Positions 43,165-52,230 of a stretch of DNA of 64,000 bases are shown in pieces (positions within the stretch are counted from its first letter, which is position 1; every line of letters starts with the position of its first letter). The notes beneath the pieces are model-generated. The model searched no databases, was not told the origin of the DNA, and was given only the letters and a program-made list of their open reading frames with translations. Origin of the DNA: ZC4RG30 sp964417875 (GTDB lineage: Bacteria; Pseudomonadota; Gammaproteobacteria; Steroidobacterales; Steroidobacteraceae); assembly GCA_964417875.1 (NCBI GenBank), contig CAYQJU010000002.1:1-64000 (forward strand). The letters run 5' to 3'. The position numbers and the translations under genes were made by a program.

Positions 43165-44205
43165 TTGAAACCCAGGTTTTCCGTTTTCTCCGCCGCGGCG
43201 CTGCTGGCACTGGCCGGCTCCGCACTGGCCGCACAGCCGCAGCCGGCGACGCTCGACATGGCGCGTCCCGAGGTGGTCGACTTCGTCGGCCAGATGCAGC
43301 GCGAACATGGCTTTGATTCGCAGGACGTGGTGTGGGTGCTGCGCGATGCCGTGCCGCAGCCACGCATCGTCGAGACCATGCAGCGCCCGGCCGAGTCGTC
43401 ACTGGCGTGGTGGGAATATCGCGCCCGCTTCCTCACCGACGAGCGCATCGACGGCGGCGTGCGCATCTGGCGCGAGCATCGCGAAGACCTTGAGCGCATC
43501 GCGGCGGAAACCGGCGTCGCGCCTCAGTACCTGGTGGCGATCACCGGCGTCGAGACTTTCTACGGACGCATCACCGGCAACCACCGCGTGCTCGACGCGC
43601 TGGTGACGCTGGCCTTCGACTATCCGCGGCGGGCGGATTACTTCCGCCGCGAGCTTGCGCAGTTCCTGCTGCTGACGCGCGAGGAGAACGTCGATCCGCG
43701 CTCGCTGAAGGGCTCCTATGCCGGCGCAATGGGCATTGCGCAGTTCATGCCCTCCAGTTATCGCGCCTATGCGGCCGATGGCACTGGCGATGGCACCCGC
43801 AACCTGTGGGAATGGAACGCCGACGTGTTCGCCAGCATCGCGAACTACTTCGTGAAGCATGGCTGGAAGTCCGGCGAGCCGGTGCTGGCCGATGCGCGCC
43901 ATGACTCCCCGCCGGATGACCCGGCCAGGGCCGAGGCCACGCTGAACACCACCGTCGGCGCCCTGCGCCAGCGTGGCTACCGTTTCGACACCGACCTGCC
44001 CGCATCCGCGCGCGCCATGCTGGTGCCGGCCGCCCAGCGTGACGGCGTGCAGTGGCGCATCGGGTTCCAGAACTTCTACACCATCACCCGCTACAACCGC
44101 AGCTTCCTCTATGCAATGGCGGTCAGTGACCTGGCGGATGCCATCGAGGAGCGCTATCGCGAATCGACGCGGCCCCAGGCGGTCGGACCGCGCGCGCCGC
44201 AATGA
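43165..44205 (+). CDS. mltB: lytic murein transglycosylase B
   Basis: Cleaves glycan strands leaving 1,6-anhydro-muramic ends. 346 residues from a TTG at 43165, chosen because AAGAGGG lies about eight bases upstream and the signal peptide starts there (KPRFSVFSAAALLALAGSALA); an earlier TTG at 43147 lacks a ribosome site. It has a signal peptidase I site and no lipobox, so a soluble periplasmic form rather than the lipoprotein form. The catalytic Glu is E130 (ITGVETFYGR), followed by GAMGIAQFMPSSYRAYA and the NYFVKHGW segment. Overlaps rlpA by four bases. Confidence 0.93.
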   Translation: MKPRFSVFSAAALLALAGSALAAQPQPATLDMARPEVVDFVGQMQREHGFDSQDVVWVLRDAVPQPRIVETMQRPAESSLAWWEYRARFLTDERIDGGVRIWREHREDLERIAAETGVAPQYLVAITGVETFYGRITGNHRVLDALVTLAFDYPRRADYFRRELAQFLLLTREENVDPRSLKGSYAGAMGIAQFMPSSYRAYAADGTGDGTRNLWEWNADVFASIANYFVKHGWKSGEPVLADARHDSPPDDPARAEATLNTTVGALRQRGYRFDTDLPASARAMLVPAAQRDGVQWRIGFQNFYTITRYNRSFLYAMAVSDLADAIEERYRESTRPQAVGPRAPQ

Positions 44206-45005
44206 CGCTGCGGCTGGTGGCGTGCCTGGCCGCGGCCATGCTGCTGGCGGCCTGCAGCACAGGGCCTGCACGGCGTGCGCCGCCGTCAGTGCCTGAGCGC
44301 TCCACGCCACCACCACCGCCGCGCGACATCCTGTCGATTCCCGATGCGGTGCCGCGGCACGAGCCGCGCAGCAGCCGCGGCAATCCCGCCTCCTATGAGG
44401 TGTTCGGCCAGCGCTACCACCTGCTGGCCACCGCGGAGGGCTACAACGAGCGCGGCGTGGCCTCCTGGTACGGGCCGGACTTCCACGCGCGCAGCACTTC
44501 GAGTGGCGAACCCTACGACATGTATGCGATGACCGCCGCGCACAAGACACTGCCCATCCCGGCCTATGCGCGCGTCACCAACCTCGAGAATGGCCGCAGC
44601 GTGGTGGTGCGCATCAACGACCGCGGGCCCTTCGTGAAGAACCGCATCATCGACCTGTCCTACACCGCGGCGCACAAGCTGGACATGACACGTGCCGGCA
44701 CGGCGTTCGTCGAAGTCGAGGTGATCACGCCGGAACGGCCCGCAGGGGCGGCTCCGGTGACGGCCGGCGCAGGACACGGGCGTCTCTACCTGCAGACCGG
44801 CGCCTTCGGCGTGGCGCAGAATGCCCGCCAGCTCGCCGACCGCCTGCGCGCCGCCGGCCTCGGCGATGTGGACATCGTGGCCCCGGACCGCAGCTCCGCG
44901 CTGCACCGGGTGCGCATCGGCCCCATCGCCGACGTGGCCACATTCGATATGCTTGCCGAACGCGTGCAGGGACTCGGCATCGAGACCCTGCTGGTCAGTG
45001 AATGA
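44202..45005 (+). CDS. rlpA: RlpA-like lipoprotein with double-psi barrel and SPOR domain
   Basis: RlpA proteins are outer-membrane lipoproteins; in Pseudomonas RlpA is a lytic transglycosylase acting on glycan lacking stem peptides at the septum. 267 residues: lipoprotein signal with LAAC (Cys about residue 18), a Pro-rich linker, the double-psi barrel (GVASWYGPDFHARSTSSGE, RVTNLENGRSVVVRINDRGP) at about residues 80-170, and a C-terminal SPOR domain (YLQTGAFGVAQNARQLADRL) that binds denuded peptidoglycan. Start ATG overlaps the mltB stop as ATGA. The pair mltB-rlpA suggests coordinated glycan trimming. Confidence 0.94.
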   Translation: MTLRLVACLAAAMLLAACSTGPARRAPPSVPERSTPPPPPRDILSIPDAVPRHEPRSSRGNPASYEVFGQRYHLLATAEGYNERGVASWYGPDFHARSTSSGEPYDMYAMTAAHKTLPIPAYARVTNLENGRSVVVRINDRGPFVKNRIIDLSYTAAHKLDMTRAGTAFVEVEVITPERPAGAAPVTAGAGHGRLYLQTGAFGVAQNARQLADRLRAAGLGDVDIVAPDRSSALHRVRIGPIADVATFDMLAERVQGLGIETLLVSE

Positions 45006-45040
45006 GTCAACCCCAAGACCCCAGGATTGCCGCCGTCACG

Positions 45041-46195
45041 ATGAAAAAGCTGCTCTGCCGCCTGCTGCTCGTCCTCGCTCCCGTCACCGTGCTGGCCGGC
45101 GCACCGCCGGTGATCCCGGACCCGCCGCAGATCCCGGCCAATGGCTACATCCTCGTCGATCACCACAGCGGTCGCGTGCTGGCCGAGCAGCGCGCCGACG
45201 AGCGCATGGAGCCGGCCAGCATCACCAAGGTGATGACCGCCTACATCGTGTTCGAGGCGCTGCGCGACAAGCGCCTGGCGCTCACCGACAAGGTACGCGT
45301 CAGCGAATATGCCTGGCGCACCGGTGGCGCGGTCACCGACGGCTCGACCAGCTTCCTGGTGCTGGGTTCGGAAGTGCCGGTCGAAGACCTGATCAAGGGC
45401 ATGATCGTGCAGTCGGGCAATGACGCCACCATCGTGCTGGCCGAGAAGCTCGGCGGCACCGAGGGCGGCTTCGTGACCATCATGAACGAGTACGCGCGGC
45501 GCCTCGGCATGGACGACACGAACTTCACCAACAGCTGGGGCAACCCGGCGCCCGAGCACTACACCACCGCGCGCGACCTGGCGAAGCTGGCCCGCGCGCT
45601 GATCCGCGAGTTCCCGGAGTACTACAAGTGGTACTCGATGCGCGAGTTCACCTGGAACAACCACCGGCAGTACAACCGCAACGGCCTGCTGGCGCGCGAC
45701 CCTTCCGTCGATGGCATCAAGACCGGCCACACCAGCAGCGCGAGGTACTGCCTGATGACCTCCGCCGAGCGCAACGGCATGCGCCTGATCTCGGTGGTGC
45801 TGGGCTCGCCCTCGGTGCGTGGCCGCGAGGATGCCAGCGCCGCATTGCTGAACTACGGCTACACCTTCTTCGAGACGGTGAAGCTGCAGGATGCCGGCCA
45901 GGCCGTGGTGACGCCGCAGGTGTTCAAGGGTGACCAGGAGTCGGTGCCGGTGGGCAGCCGCCAGACCACCTTCGTGACCATTGCGCGCGGCGCCGCCGAC
46001 CGCATCACCAAGGAAACCACCGTGAACACGCCGCTGATCGCGCCGATCGCGGCCGGCACCACCGTCGGGCAGTACACCGTGCGCATCGGCGACGAGGTCG
46101 TGGCGCGCGTGCCGCTGGTGGCGCTGCAGGGCGTCGAGGAAGGTGGCCTGTGGCGCTGGGCGATCGACAGCGTGAAGCTCTGGTTCGAAGACTGA
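45041..46195 (+). CDS. dacA: D-alanyl-D-alanine carboxypeptidase (PBP5/6 type)
   Basis: Removes the terminal D-Ala from peptidoglycan stem peptides. 384 residues from the ATG at 45041 (MKKLLCRLLLVLAPV), which begins the signal peptide; an ATG at 45002 overlapping the rlpA stop would add 13 residues. Active-site motifs are S60-xx-K63 (SITK), S125-GN and K227-TG. The peptidase S11 C-terminal domain follows and the protein ends with an amphipathic helix (LWRWAIDSVKLWFED) that holds PBP5-type enzymes on the membrane. Last wall gene of the cluster before the aminotransferase. Confidence 0.95.
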   Translation: MKKLLCRLLLVLAPVTVLAGAPPVIPDPPQIPANGYILVDHHSGRVLAEQRADERMEPASITKVMTAYIVFEALRDKRLALTDKVRVSEYAWRTGGAVTDGSTSFLVLGSEVPVEDLIKGMIVQSGNDATIVLAEKLGGTEGGFVTIMNEYARRLGMDDTNFTNSWGNPAPEHYTTARDLAKLARALIREFPEYYKWYSMREFTWNNHRQYNRNGLLARDPSVDGIKTGHTSSARYCLMTSAERNGMRLISVVLGSPSVRGREDASAALLNYGYTFFETVKLQDAGQAVVTPQVFKGDQESVPVGSRQTTFVTIARGAADRITKETTVNTPLIAPIAAGTTVGQYTVRIGDEVVARVPLVALQGVEEGGLWRWAIDSVKLWFED

Positions 46196-46216
46196 CGCTT
46201 CCGGTCAGCGCGCCCC

Positions 46217-47074
46217 ATGCCATCGCCCCTCCGCTGGTGCCACCTGGATGGCCGGCTCATCGAGCTGGCCGAGGCGCGCATCTCGCCCTTCGACCGCAGC
46301 TTCCTGTTCGGCGACGGCATCTATGAGGTGATCCCCGTCTACGACGGACGCCTGTTCCGCGCCCGCCTGCACCACCAGCGGCTGGCGCGCAGCGCCGCGG
46401 CGCTGAAGCTGCACAACCCGCATTCGGAGGCCGGCTGGCAGGCCATCCTCGAGCAGCTGGTCGAGGCCAATGGCCCTGGCGACCAGTACGTCTACCTGCA
46501 CCTCTCGCGTGGCGCGGAAGCCGCCCGCAACCATGCGCCGCTGCCGCAGGTGCCGCCGCTGGTGTTCGCGTACTGCGCACCCTGGCCGCAGGTGGCCGAG
46601 GCCACCCTGCGCGATGGCCTCGCCTGCATCACCGCGCCGGATCCGCGCTGGGCACGCTGCGACATCAAGTCGGTGGCGCTGCTGGCCAATGTGCTGCTGC
46701 GCCAGCAGGCCTTCGAGGCCGGGGCCTCTGAGTGCATCCTGCTGCGCGATGGGGAACTCACCGAGGGCAGTGCTTCCACGGTGCATGTGGTGAAGGATGG
46801 CGTGCTGCTGACACCACCGGATTCACCGCGCATCCTGCCGGGCACCACGCGCCGCGTCATCGAAGAGATCGCCGATGGCCTGGGCATCGCGCGGCGCGAT
46901 GCGCGCATCGATGAATCCATGCTGCGCAATGCGGATGAGATCTGGCTGGGCGCGGCGACGCGCGAGGTGCAGCCGGTGACGCGCCTGGATGGCGCGCCCG
47001 TCGGCAGCGGGCGGCCCGGGCCGGTGTGGCGGCGCGTTTACGACGCCTTCCAGAAGCTGAAGCGCGCGCGCTGA
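46217..47074 (+). CDS. dat: D-amino-acid aminotransferase (fold-type IV PLP enzyme)
   Basis: Probably interconverts D-alanine and D-glutamate with their oxo acids, feeding D-amino acids to the wall. 285 residues; fold-IV features are FDRSFLFGDGIYEVIPVYDG at the N-terminus, the PLP lysine in CDIKSVALLANVLLRQ, and the phosphate-binding GELTEGSASTVHVV and ILPGTTRRVI. YEVIPVY is typical of the D-amino-acid branch, but branched-chain aminotransferases share the fold, so specificity is inferred. Lies 21 bases after dacA; in many relatives the dacA-dat pair is followed by ybeD-lipB-lipA, absent here. Confidence 0.85.
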   Translation: MPSPLRWCHLDGRLIELAEARISPFDRSFLFGDGIYEVIPVYDGRLFRARLHHQRLARSAAALKLHNPHSEAGWQAILEQLVEANGPGDQYVYLHLSRGAEAARNHAPLPQVPPLVFAYCAPWPQVAEATLRDGLACITAPDPRWARCDIKSVALLANVLLRQQAFEAGASECILLRDGELTEGSASTVHVVKDGVLLTPPDSPRILPGTTRRVIEEIADGLGIARRDARIDESMLRNADEIWLGAATREVQPVTRLDGAPVGSGRPGPVWRRVYDAFQKLKRAR

Positions 47075-47157
47075 GCGGGCGGCAACGCGGGCACCGGTGT
47101 GGCCCGCGCCGACCTCGCGGGCCTTCGCATCGCCCGGCATTGCCTCGTCCGGCTCCC

Positions 47158-47613
47158 TCAGCCCCTGCGCGTCGACGCAAAGAAATCCGACAGCAGCGCG
47201 CCGCACTCCTCCTCGAGCACGCCACCGAACACATCCACGCGGTGGTTCAGCCCCTTCAGCGCAAACGCATCGATGAGGCCGCCGGCCGCGCCGGCCTTCG
47301 GATCGAAGGCCCCGAACACCACGCGGCGCACGCGCGCATGCACCAGCGCGCTGGCGCACATCAGGCAGGGTTCGAGCGTCACATACAGCACGGTGCCGTC
47401 GAGGCGATAGTTGCCCAGCGCACGACCGGCCTCGCGCAGTGTCAGGATCTCGGCATGCGCGCTGGGGTCGCATTGCCCGATTGGCGCATTGCCGGCCGCC
47501 GCGATCACCACGTCATCCTGCATGAGCACCGCGCCCACCGGCACCTCGCCGCGCGCCAGGGCGGCGCGGGCCTGCGCGATCGCAAGCTGCATGAAGTCGG
47601 CGTCGCGGCGCAT
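47158..47613 (-). CDS. tadA: tRNA-specific adenosine deaminase
   Basis: Converts the wobble adenosine of tRNA-Arg(ACG) to inosine. 151 residues. The zinc site is complete: H53-A-E55 with the catalytic Glu, and PC83-xx-C86 (LEPCLMC). Substrate-binding residues in VPVGAVL and GNAPIGQCDPSAHAE are conserved. The ATG at 47613 (MRRDADFMQLAIAQA) fits; MQLAIAQARAAL seven residues later is an alternative. Convergent with dat, 83 bases apart; the MaoC-like gene ends six bases upstream, so the two may be co-transcribed. Confidence 0.93.
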   Translation of the reverse strand: MRRDADFMQLAIAQARAALARGEVPVGAVLMQDDVVIAAAGNAPIGQCDPSAHAEILTLREAGRALGNYRLDGTVLYVTLEPCLMCASALVHARVRRVVFGAFDPKAGAAGGLIDAFALKGLNHRVDVFGGVLEEECGALLSDFFASTRRG

Positions 47614-47619
47614 CGCGCG

Positions 47620-48075
47620 CTAGTCGCCCGGCGGGCGCCGCGGAACCAGCACGCGGGCCACCATGTCCTGCACGACCTGGTCGCGCTGGTTCTTCATCAC
47701 CAGCCGCACGCGGGCGATGCCGCGGTCCGGCTTGCTGCGCGAAGGGGTGATCTCGATGATCTCGGCATGCAGCATGAGCCGGTCGCCCGCATAGGCCGGA
47801 CGCGGCCAGGACACCTCGCCGCCGGCGCCGATGAATCCCCAGCCGAAGGCCGGGCCGCCAGTCACCAGCAGCCGCATCGTCAGCGCGGCGGTATGCCAGC
47901 CGCTGGCGGCCAGTCCGCCGAACAGGCTCTGCTGTGCCGCCGCCTCGTCGAGGTGGAAGGGCTGCGGATCGAACTGGCGCGCGAAGGCCTTGATGTCCTC
48001 GGCATGCAGTTCCACCGGTCCGCTGGTGAAGGTCTGGCCGACGGCCAGGTCTTCCAGGTACACCTTGTCAGCCAC
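47620..48075 (-). CDS. MaoC-like (R)-specific hydratase / dehydratase-fold protein
   Basis: Hot-dog-fold protein of 151 residues. The hydratase-type signature FARQFDPQPFHLDEAAAQ has the Asp and His used by enoyl-CoA hydratases, followed by LFGGLAASGWHTAALTMRL. Such small single-domain MaoC proteins act on acyl-CoA thioesters, often in side-chain or ring-fragment catabolism, but the substrate cannot be read. Eighteen bases separate it from the MFS transporter upstream on the same strand, which suggests a shared catabolic role. Confidence 0.82.
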   Translation of the reverse strand: MADKVYLEDLAVGQTFTSGPVELHAEDIKAFARQFDPQPFHLDEAAAQQSLFGGLAASGWHTAALTMRLLVTGGPAFGWGFIGAGGEVSWPRPAYAGDRLMLHAEIIEITPSRSKPDRGIARVRLVMKNQRDQVVQDMVARVLVPRRPPGD

Positions 48076-48093
48076 GGGCTCCTCCCTGCCGGA

Positions 48094-49362
48094 TCAGTGG
48101 CGCGCCGCCATCGCCGTGCGCGACAGCAGCAGCAGCGCCACCAGGGTCACGATGCCGGCACCGGAAAGATACCAGCCCACCGCGACGAGGCCGAATGAAC
48201 TGGCCAGCCAGGTGGCCGCATAGGGTGTCAGCGAGGCGCCGACGATGCCGGCCAGGTTGAAGGTCAGCGAGGCGCCGGTGTAGCGCACGGCGGTGGGGAA
48301 CAGCGAGCCCAGCGCTGCGCCCAGCGGGCCATAGGAGAGTCCCATCAGGAACAGGCCCAGCGACAGGCACAGCAGCACCACGCCCTGGTGTCCGGTGGAC
48401 AGCAGCGGCGCATAGATGAAGCCGAACAGCGTCATCGATGCGGCGGCGACGATCAGCACCGAGCGTGGATCGAAGCGGTCGGCGAAATGCGCCGACAGCG
48501 GAATCGCCGCGCCGAAGAACACCACGCCTGCGATCTGCAGCAGCAGGAAATCCTCGCGCGAATAGCCCAGCTGGCTCACGCCCCACGACAGCGAGAACAC
48601 CGTCATCAGGTAGAACACCACGAAGGTGACCACCGAGGCGAACACACCCAGCAGCAGCCGCGCGGGGAATTCCCGCACCACATGTGCCATCGGCAGGCGG
48701 ACGCGCTCGTTGCGCTCCAGCGTGCGGCGGAAGGCCGGCGTCTCGGCGATGCGCAGCCGCACATACAGGCCCACCACCACCAGCACCGCGCTGGCGAGGA
48801 AGGGCACGCGCCATCCCCAACGCATGAACTCGGCATCGCTGAGCTGCTGCGTCAGCAGCAGGAAGGTGCCGGAGGCCAGGATGAAGCCCAGCGGCGCACC
48901 CAGCTGCGGAAACATGCCATACCAGGTCTGCCGGCCCGGCGGCGCATTCTCGGTGGCCAGCAGCACCGCCCCGCCCCACTCCCCGCCCAGCCCCAGTCCC
49001 TGGCCGAAGCGGCACAGTGCCAGCAGCGCCGGCGCGATGATTCCTGCCGTCTGGTAGGTGGGCAGCAGCCCGATCAGCACGGTGGAAAGGCCCATCGTCA
49101 GCAATGCGGCCACCAGCGTGGCCTTGCGCCCGATGCGATCGCCATAGTGGCCGAACACCGCCGAACCCACCGGCCGCGCGAAGAAGGCCAGCGCGAAGGT
49201 GGCCAGGGATTGCAGTGTCGCAGCGCCGGGATCGGAATCCGGGAAGAACAGCTGCGGGAATACCAGCACCGCCGCGGTGGCATAGATGTAGAAGTCGAAG
49301 AACTCGATGGTGGTGCCGATCAGGCTTGCGAACAGCACGCGACGCGGCGAGTTTCCCGTCAT
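48094..49362 (-). CDS. MFS transporter of the metabolite:H+ symporter type
   Basis: Inner-membrane symporter, 422 residues, about twelve helices. The N-terminal FASLIGTTIEFFDFYIYATAA and the loop motif GHYGDRIGRKATL are typical of the MHS subfamily (ShiA, ProP, KgtP, and importers of aromatic or dicarboxylic acids), as is the later LGGEWGGAVLLATENAP. The substrate is unknown; with a ring-cleavage dioxygenase nearby an aromatic or organic acid is plausible. Starts about 30 bases after the reductase gene on the same strand. Confidence 0.88.
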   Translation of the reverse strand: MTGNSPRRVLFASLIGTTIEFFDFYIYATAAVLVFPQLFFPDSDPGAATLQSLATFALAFFARPVGSAVFGHYGDRIGRKATLVAALLTMGLSTVLIGLLPTYQTAGIIAPALLALCRFGQGLGLGGEWGGAVLLATENAPPGRQTWYGMFPQLGAPLGFILASGTFLLLTQQLSDAEFMRWGWRVPFLASAVLVVVGLYVRLRIAETPAFRRTLERNERVRLPMAHVVREFPARLLLGVFASVVTFVVFYLMTVFSLSWGVSQLGYSREDFLLLQIAGVVFFGAAIPLSAHFADRFDPRSVLIVAAASMTLFGFIYAPLLSTGHQGVVLLCLSLGLFLMGLSYGPLGAALGSLFPTAVRYTGASLTFNLAGIVGASLTPYAATWLASSFGLVAVGWYLSGAGIVTLVALLLLSRTAMAARH

Positions 49363-49392
49363 GCTCCCCCCGACCGGCGCCGGCGCCGGTTC

Positions 49393-50169
49393 TTATTTTT
49401 CGACGAAGGCCCGCTCGATCACATAGTCCCCGGGCTCGCCGATGCGCGGGGAGATCTGGAAGCCGCGCTCATCGAGCAGCCGGCGGGTGTCCTCGAGCAT
49501 GGCCGGCGAACCGCACAGCATGAAGCGGTCATCGGCCGGGTTCAGCGGCGGCAGGCCGACGCGGCTGGCCAGCGTGCCATCGGCGAGCTGGTCGGTGATG
49601 CGTCCCTGGATGCGGAAGGGTTCGCGCGTCACGGTGGGGTGGTAGATCAGCTTGTCGCGCACCACATCGCCCAGCAGCTCGTGGTTCGGCAGGTCCTCGC
49701 TGATGAAACGCGCATAGGCCAGGTCGCTCTTCTGGCGCACGCCATGGGCGACGATGACCTTCTCGAAATTCTCGTAGATCTCCGGGTCCTGGATGATCGA
49801 CAGGAATGGCGCCAGGCCCGTGCCGGTGCCCAGCAGGTACAGGTGACGGCCCGGCTTCAGGTCATGCAGCACCAGCGTGCCGGTGGGCTTGCGGCTCACC
49901 AGCACCTCATCGCCCTCCTTCAGGTGCTGCAGGCGCGAGGTCAGCGGACCATCGGGCACCTTGATGCTGAAGAACTCCAGGTGCTCTTCCCAGTTCGGGC
50001 TGGCGATGGAATAGGCGCGCAGCAGCGGCCGGCCTCCGACCGGCAGGCCCAGCATCACGAAATGGCCGTTCTCGAAGCGGAAACCCGGATCACGCGTGGT
50101 GCGGAAGGAGAACAGGGAATCGTTCCAGTGCTGCACGTTCAGGACGCGCTCGCTCGCGACTGCTGCCAT
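49393..50169 (-). CDS. fpr: ferredoxin/flavodoxin-NADP+ reductase
   Basis: FAD enzyme that passes electrons between NADPH and ferredoxin or flavodoxin. 258 residues from the ATG at 50169 (MAAVASERVLNVQHW), the usual Fpr length; the frame is open further upstream without family similarity. FAD binding: RAYSIASPNWEEHLEFFSIKV; NADP binding: LLGTGTGLAPFLSII and MLCGSPAMLEDTRRLL. It ends YVIERAFVEK, matching the bacterial subclass with Glu-Lys at the C-terminus. The upstream 121 bases contain a GC-rich inverted repeat (50266-50291) without a T-tract. Confidence 0.93.
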   Translation of the reverse strand: MAAVASERVLNVQHWNDSLFSFRTTRDPGFRFENGHFVMLGLPVGGRPLLRAYSIASPNWEEHLEFFSIKVPDGPLTSRLQHLKEGDEVLVSRKPTGTLVLHDLKPGRHLYLLGTGTGLAPFLSIIQDPEIYENFEKVIVAHGVRQKSDLAYARFISEDLPNHELLGDVVRDKLIYHPTVTREPFRIQGRITDQLADGTLASRVGLPPLNPADDRFMLCGSPAMLEDTRRLLDERGFQISPRIGEPGDYVIERAFVEK

Positions 50170-50290
50170 CGGCCTTCGATCTCGAAGCTTGGGGGACGGC
50201 AAGGCTAAGGGGTTTTCTATGCCGGAAAAAGCCTCGGATTGCTTATTCCAATAACCGGAGCGGATAAGGGCCGGCCGGCGAGGCCGCCCT

Positions 50291-50878
50291 TCAGCGGACG
50301 CGGTTGACGCGCACCCAGCCGCTGCCGCCGCGGCTCTTGCGCGCCATGCGATAGCCGCCCAGCCGGCCACGGTTGATCTCGACGGTGTCGCCGACCTCCA
50401 CATGGAACAGGCTGTCCATGTCCATCTGCTGCCAGACCTGGCCGTTGTCCAGTGTCATCAGGAACACATTGGGCCGCGTCTCGCGCAGCTGCTCGATGGC
50501 GGCAGTGAGCGTGCGGGGTTCGGCCTCGTCCCGCGAACCGGAGCGGCGCAGCTGGTCGGCGCCGAAGTCGCTGGCCGGAGAGGATGCGGGCGTGGTTGGT
50601 GCCGGAGCGGCGGCCGGTGGCGTGGGCGCCGCGGCGCGCGATGCCGGGGCCGCGGCCTGTGCCCGCGGCGCAGCAGCCGGTGCCGGCGTGAGGGCCGGGC
50701 CGGCGGCAGCCGCCGCAGACCCGGCACCCTGTGCGAAAAGACGGTCGTAGCACACCAGGCGCTCGAGGCTGTCGGTCACCGTGGCGCAGCGCTGCGCGCG
50801 CTGCACCACGTCTTCAGCCGCAAGACCCGTGCCGGACACCAGCAGCAGCGCCGGAATCACCATCCATCGCTTGCCCAT
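50291..50878 (-). CDS. secreted protein with a low-complexity Ala/Pro linker, function unknown
   Basis: 195 residues from the ATG at 50878, with GGGAGA just upstream. A signal peptide (MVIPALLLVSGTGLAAE) is followed by a small motif with two cysteines, RCATVTDSLERLVCYDRL, seen in several periplasmic protein families, then about 70 residues of Ala/Pro-rich linker and a C-terminal beta-rich part (NVFLMTLDNGQVWQQMD, GDTVEINRGRLGGYRM) ending in basic residues. I cannot assign a function. It starts 22 bases after the dioxygenase stop and is likely in the same transcript. Confidence 0.8.
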   Translation of the reverse strand: MGKRWMVIPALLLVSGTGLAAEDVVQRAQRCATVTDSLERLVCYDRLFAQGAGSAAAAAGPALTPAPAAAPRAQAAAPASRAAAPTPPAAAPAPTTPASSPASDFGADQLRRSGSRDEAEPRTLTAAIEQLRETRPNVFLMTLDNGQVWQQMDMDSLFHVEVGDTVEINRGRLGGYRMARKSRGGSGWVRVNRVR

Positions 50879-50900
50879 CCCGTCTCCCTGCCGGATTCCC

Positions 50901-52196
50901 TCAGGCGCTGGCCTTCGGCTTGTCCCAGCTCTTCTTGCTGTCGTCGTTGCCCGCCACCGAATAAAGCACCTGCGCGTTGCGGGTCTTCTGGAAATCATCC
51001 AGCGACTGGCCGCGCATGGCCGCATAGATGTGCAGGTTGGTGGTGCCCACCACCGCGCCGAGCTTCTCGAGCAGGAAGAAGATCACGCCATAGTGGATCA
51101 GTCCACGCCAGTCGCGCCGGCGAACCAGGTCCTTCTCTTCATCGGTGAGGCCGTGCTGCTCGAACAGCGGCTCCGGGTCGGCCAGGAACTGCTTGCGGAA
51201 CTCCGGCTGGATCAGCTCGTGCAGGAAGCGGTTCAGGCGGAAGGCCTTGACGCTGCGCTCGATGGTGTACGGATAGGTGCCCTCGAGCTTCTCGAGGCCC
51301 TCGTACTGCTCGGTCATGCGCTTGCGATACTGCTCCACGGGCTCGTCGATCGGATCATCCGACACGTTCTCGAAGATGATGCTGGCGATCGGCGTCATCG
51401 ACGGCAGGTAGTAGGTCTGGTGCGTCTTCTTCACCTCGGCCGACAATGCGGCGCGCATCATCAGCCACATCACCACCTCGGCGCCTTCCATGCCACCCAG
51501 CGTGGCGTACTCGGCCACGGTGATCTTCGTCAGGCTCTCCGGATCCTTCTCCAGCCGCTCGAGGAACTCCATGTCCCAGGGCGTGTTGTTGAAGCCGCAG
51601 CGCTCGCCATGCACCTGGTGCGACAGGCCACCGGTGCCGACGATGGCAACGGTGATGTCTTCCGGATAGGACAGGATGGCCTTGCGCAACGCCTTGCCGA
51701 TCTTCCAGAAGCGCAGCGGCGTGGGCACCGGCGGGTTCAGCACGCCGCACTGGAACGGCACGATGCGGCAGGGCCAGCCCTGGTCGTGCGGCAGCAGCAG
51801 CGACAGCGGCGAGAACACGCCGTGGTCCAGGTCCTTGCCCTGGAAGTACGACAGGTCGAACTCGTCGGCCACCAGGCCCGCCGCGATGTGCGCGGCCAGC
51901 TTCGGGTCGCCCTGGAACGGCGGCAGCTTGCGCGGCCCGCCGCCCTCGTCCGCCGGCCGGTATTCCTCGCCGACGCCCAGCGCGAAGTGCGAGTAATGGT
52001 CGAGGAAGAACGAGGTGATGTGGTCGTTGAAGATGTAGAGCAGGACGTCGGGCTTGTTCTTCGCGAGCCAGTCCTGGACGGGCTTGTAGCCCTCGAAGAT
52101 CGGCTTCCAGACCGGATCCTCATGCTTCTTCGCGTCGAGCGCGAAACCGATGGTGGGTGTGTGCGAGGTGGCGATCCCACCGATGATCCTGGCCAT
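50901..52196 (-). CDS. fused LigB-LigA class III extradiol dioxygenase (gallate / protocatechuate 4,5-dioxygenase type)
   Basis: Non-haem Fe(II) ring-cleavage enzyme, 431 residues from the ATG at 52196 (MARIIGGIATSHTPTIGFAL). The N-terminal LigB catalytic domain (about residues 1-285) has the iron His in TSHTPT, the second His in FNDHITSFF and the acid-base His in GGLSHQVHG. A LigA-like helical domain follows in the same chain (NRFLHELIQPEFRKQFLADPEPLF; WRGLIHYGVIFFLLEKLG). Fusion of the two with this length is known for gallate dioxygenases (GalA, DesB), but protocatechuate or a related catechol is possible. Preceded by two secreted-protein genes in one apparent operon. Confidence 0.88.
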   Translation of the reverse strand: MARIIGGIATSHTPTIGFALDAKKHEDPVWKPIFEGYKPVQDWLAKNKPDVLLYIFNDHITSFFLDHYSHFALGVGEEYRPADEGGGPRKLPPFQGDPKLAAHIAAGLVADEFDLSYFQGKDLDHGVFSPLSLLLPHDQGWPCRIVPFQCGVLNPPVPTPLRFWKIGKALRKAILSYPEDITVAIVGTGGLSHQVHGERCGFNNTPWDMEFLERLEKDPESLTKITVAEYATLGGMEGAEVVMWLMMRAALSAEVKKTHQTYYLPSMTPIASIIFENVSDDPIDEPVEQYRKRMTEQYEGLEKLEGTYPYTIERSVKAFRLNRFLHELIQPEFRKQFLADPEPLFEQHGLTDEEKDLVRRRDWRGLIHYGVIFFLLEKLGAVVGTTNLHIYAAMRGQSLDDFQKTRNAQVLYSVAGNDDSKKSWDKPKASA

Positions 52197-52230
52197 TGCT
52201 TGAACTTGCCTCCGTTGAGAAAACTGCGCC

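Noticed and set aside
47075..47157. Hairpin GCGGGC / GCCCGC between dat and tadA as a terminator
   Set aside because: Only six base pairs and no U-tract; GC-rich DNA gives many such stems.
50266..50291. GC-rich inverted repeat after the 195-residue secreted protein gene as a terminator
   Set aside because: The stem (AAGGGC / GCCCTT with inner pairing) is convincing but no T-tract follows on either strand.
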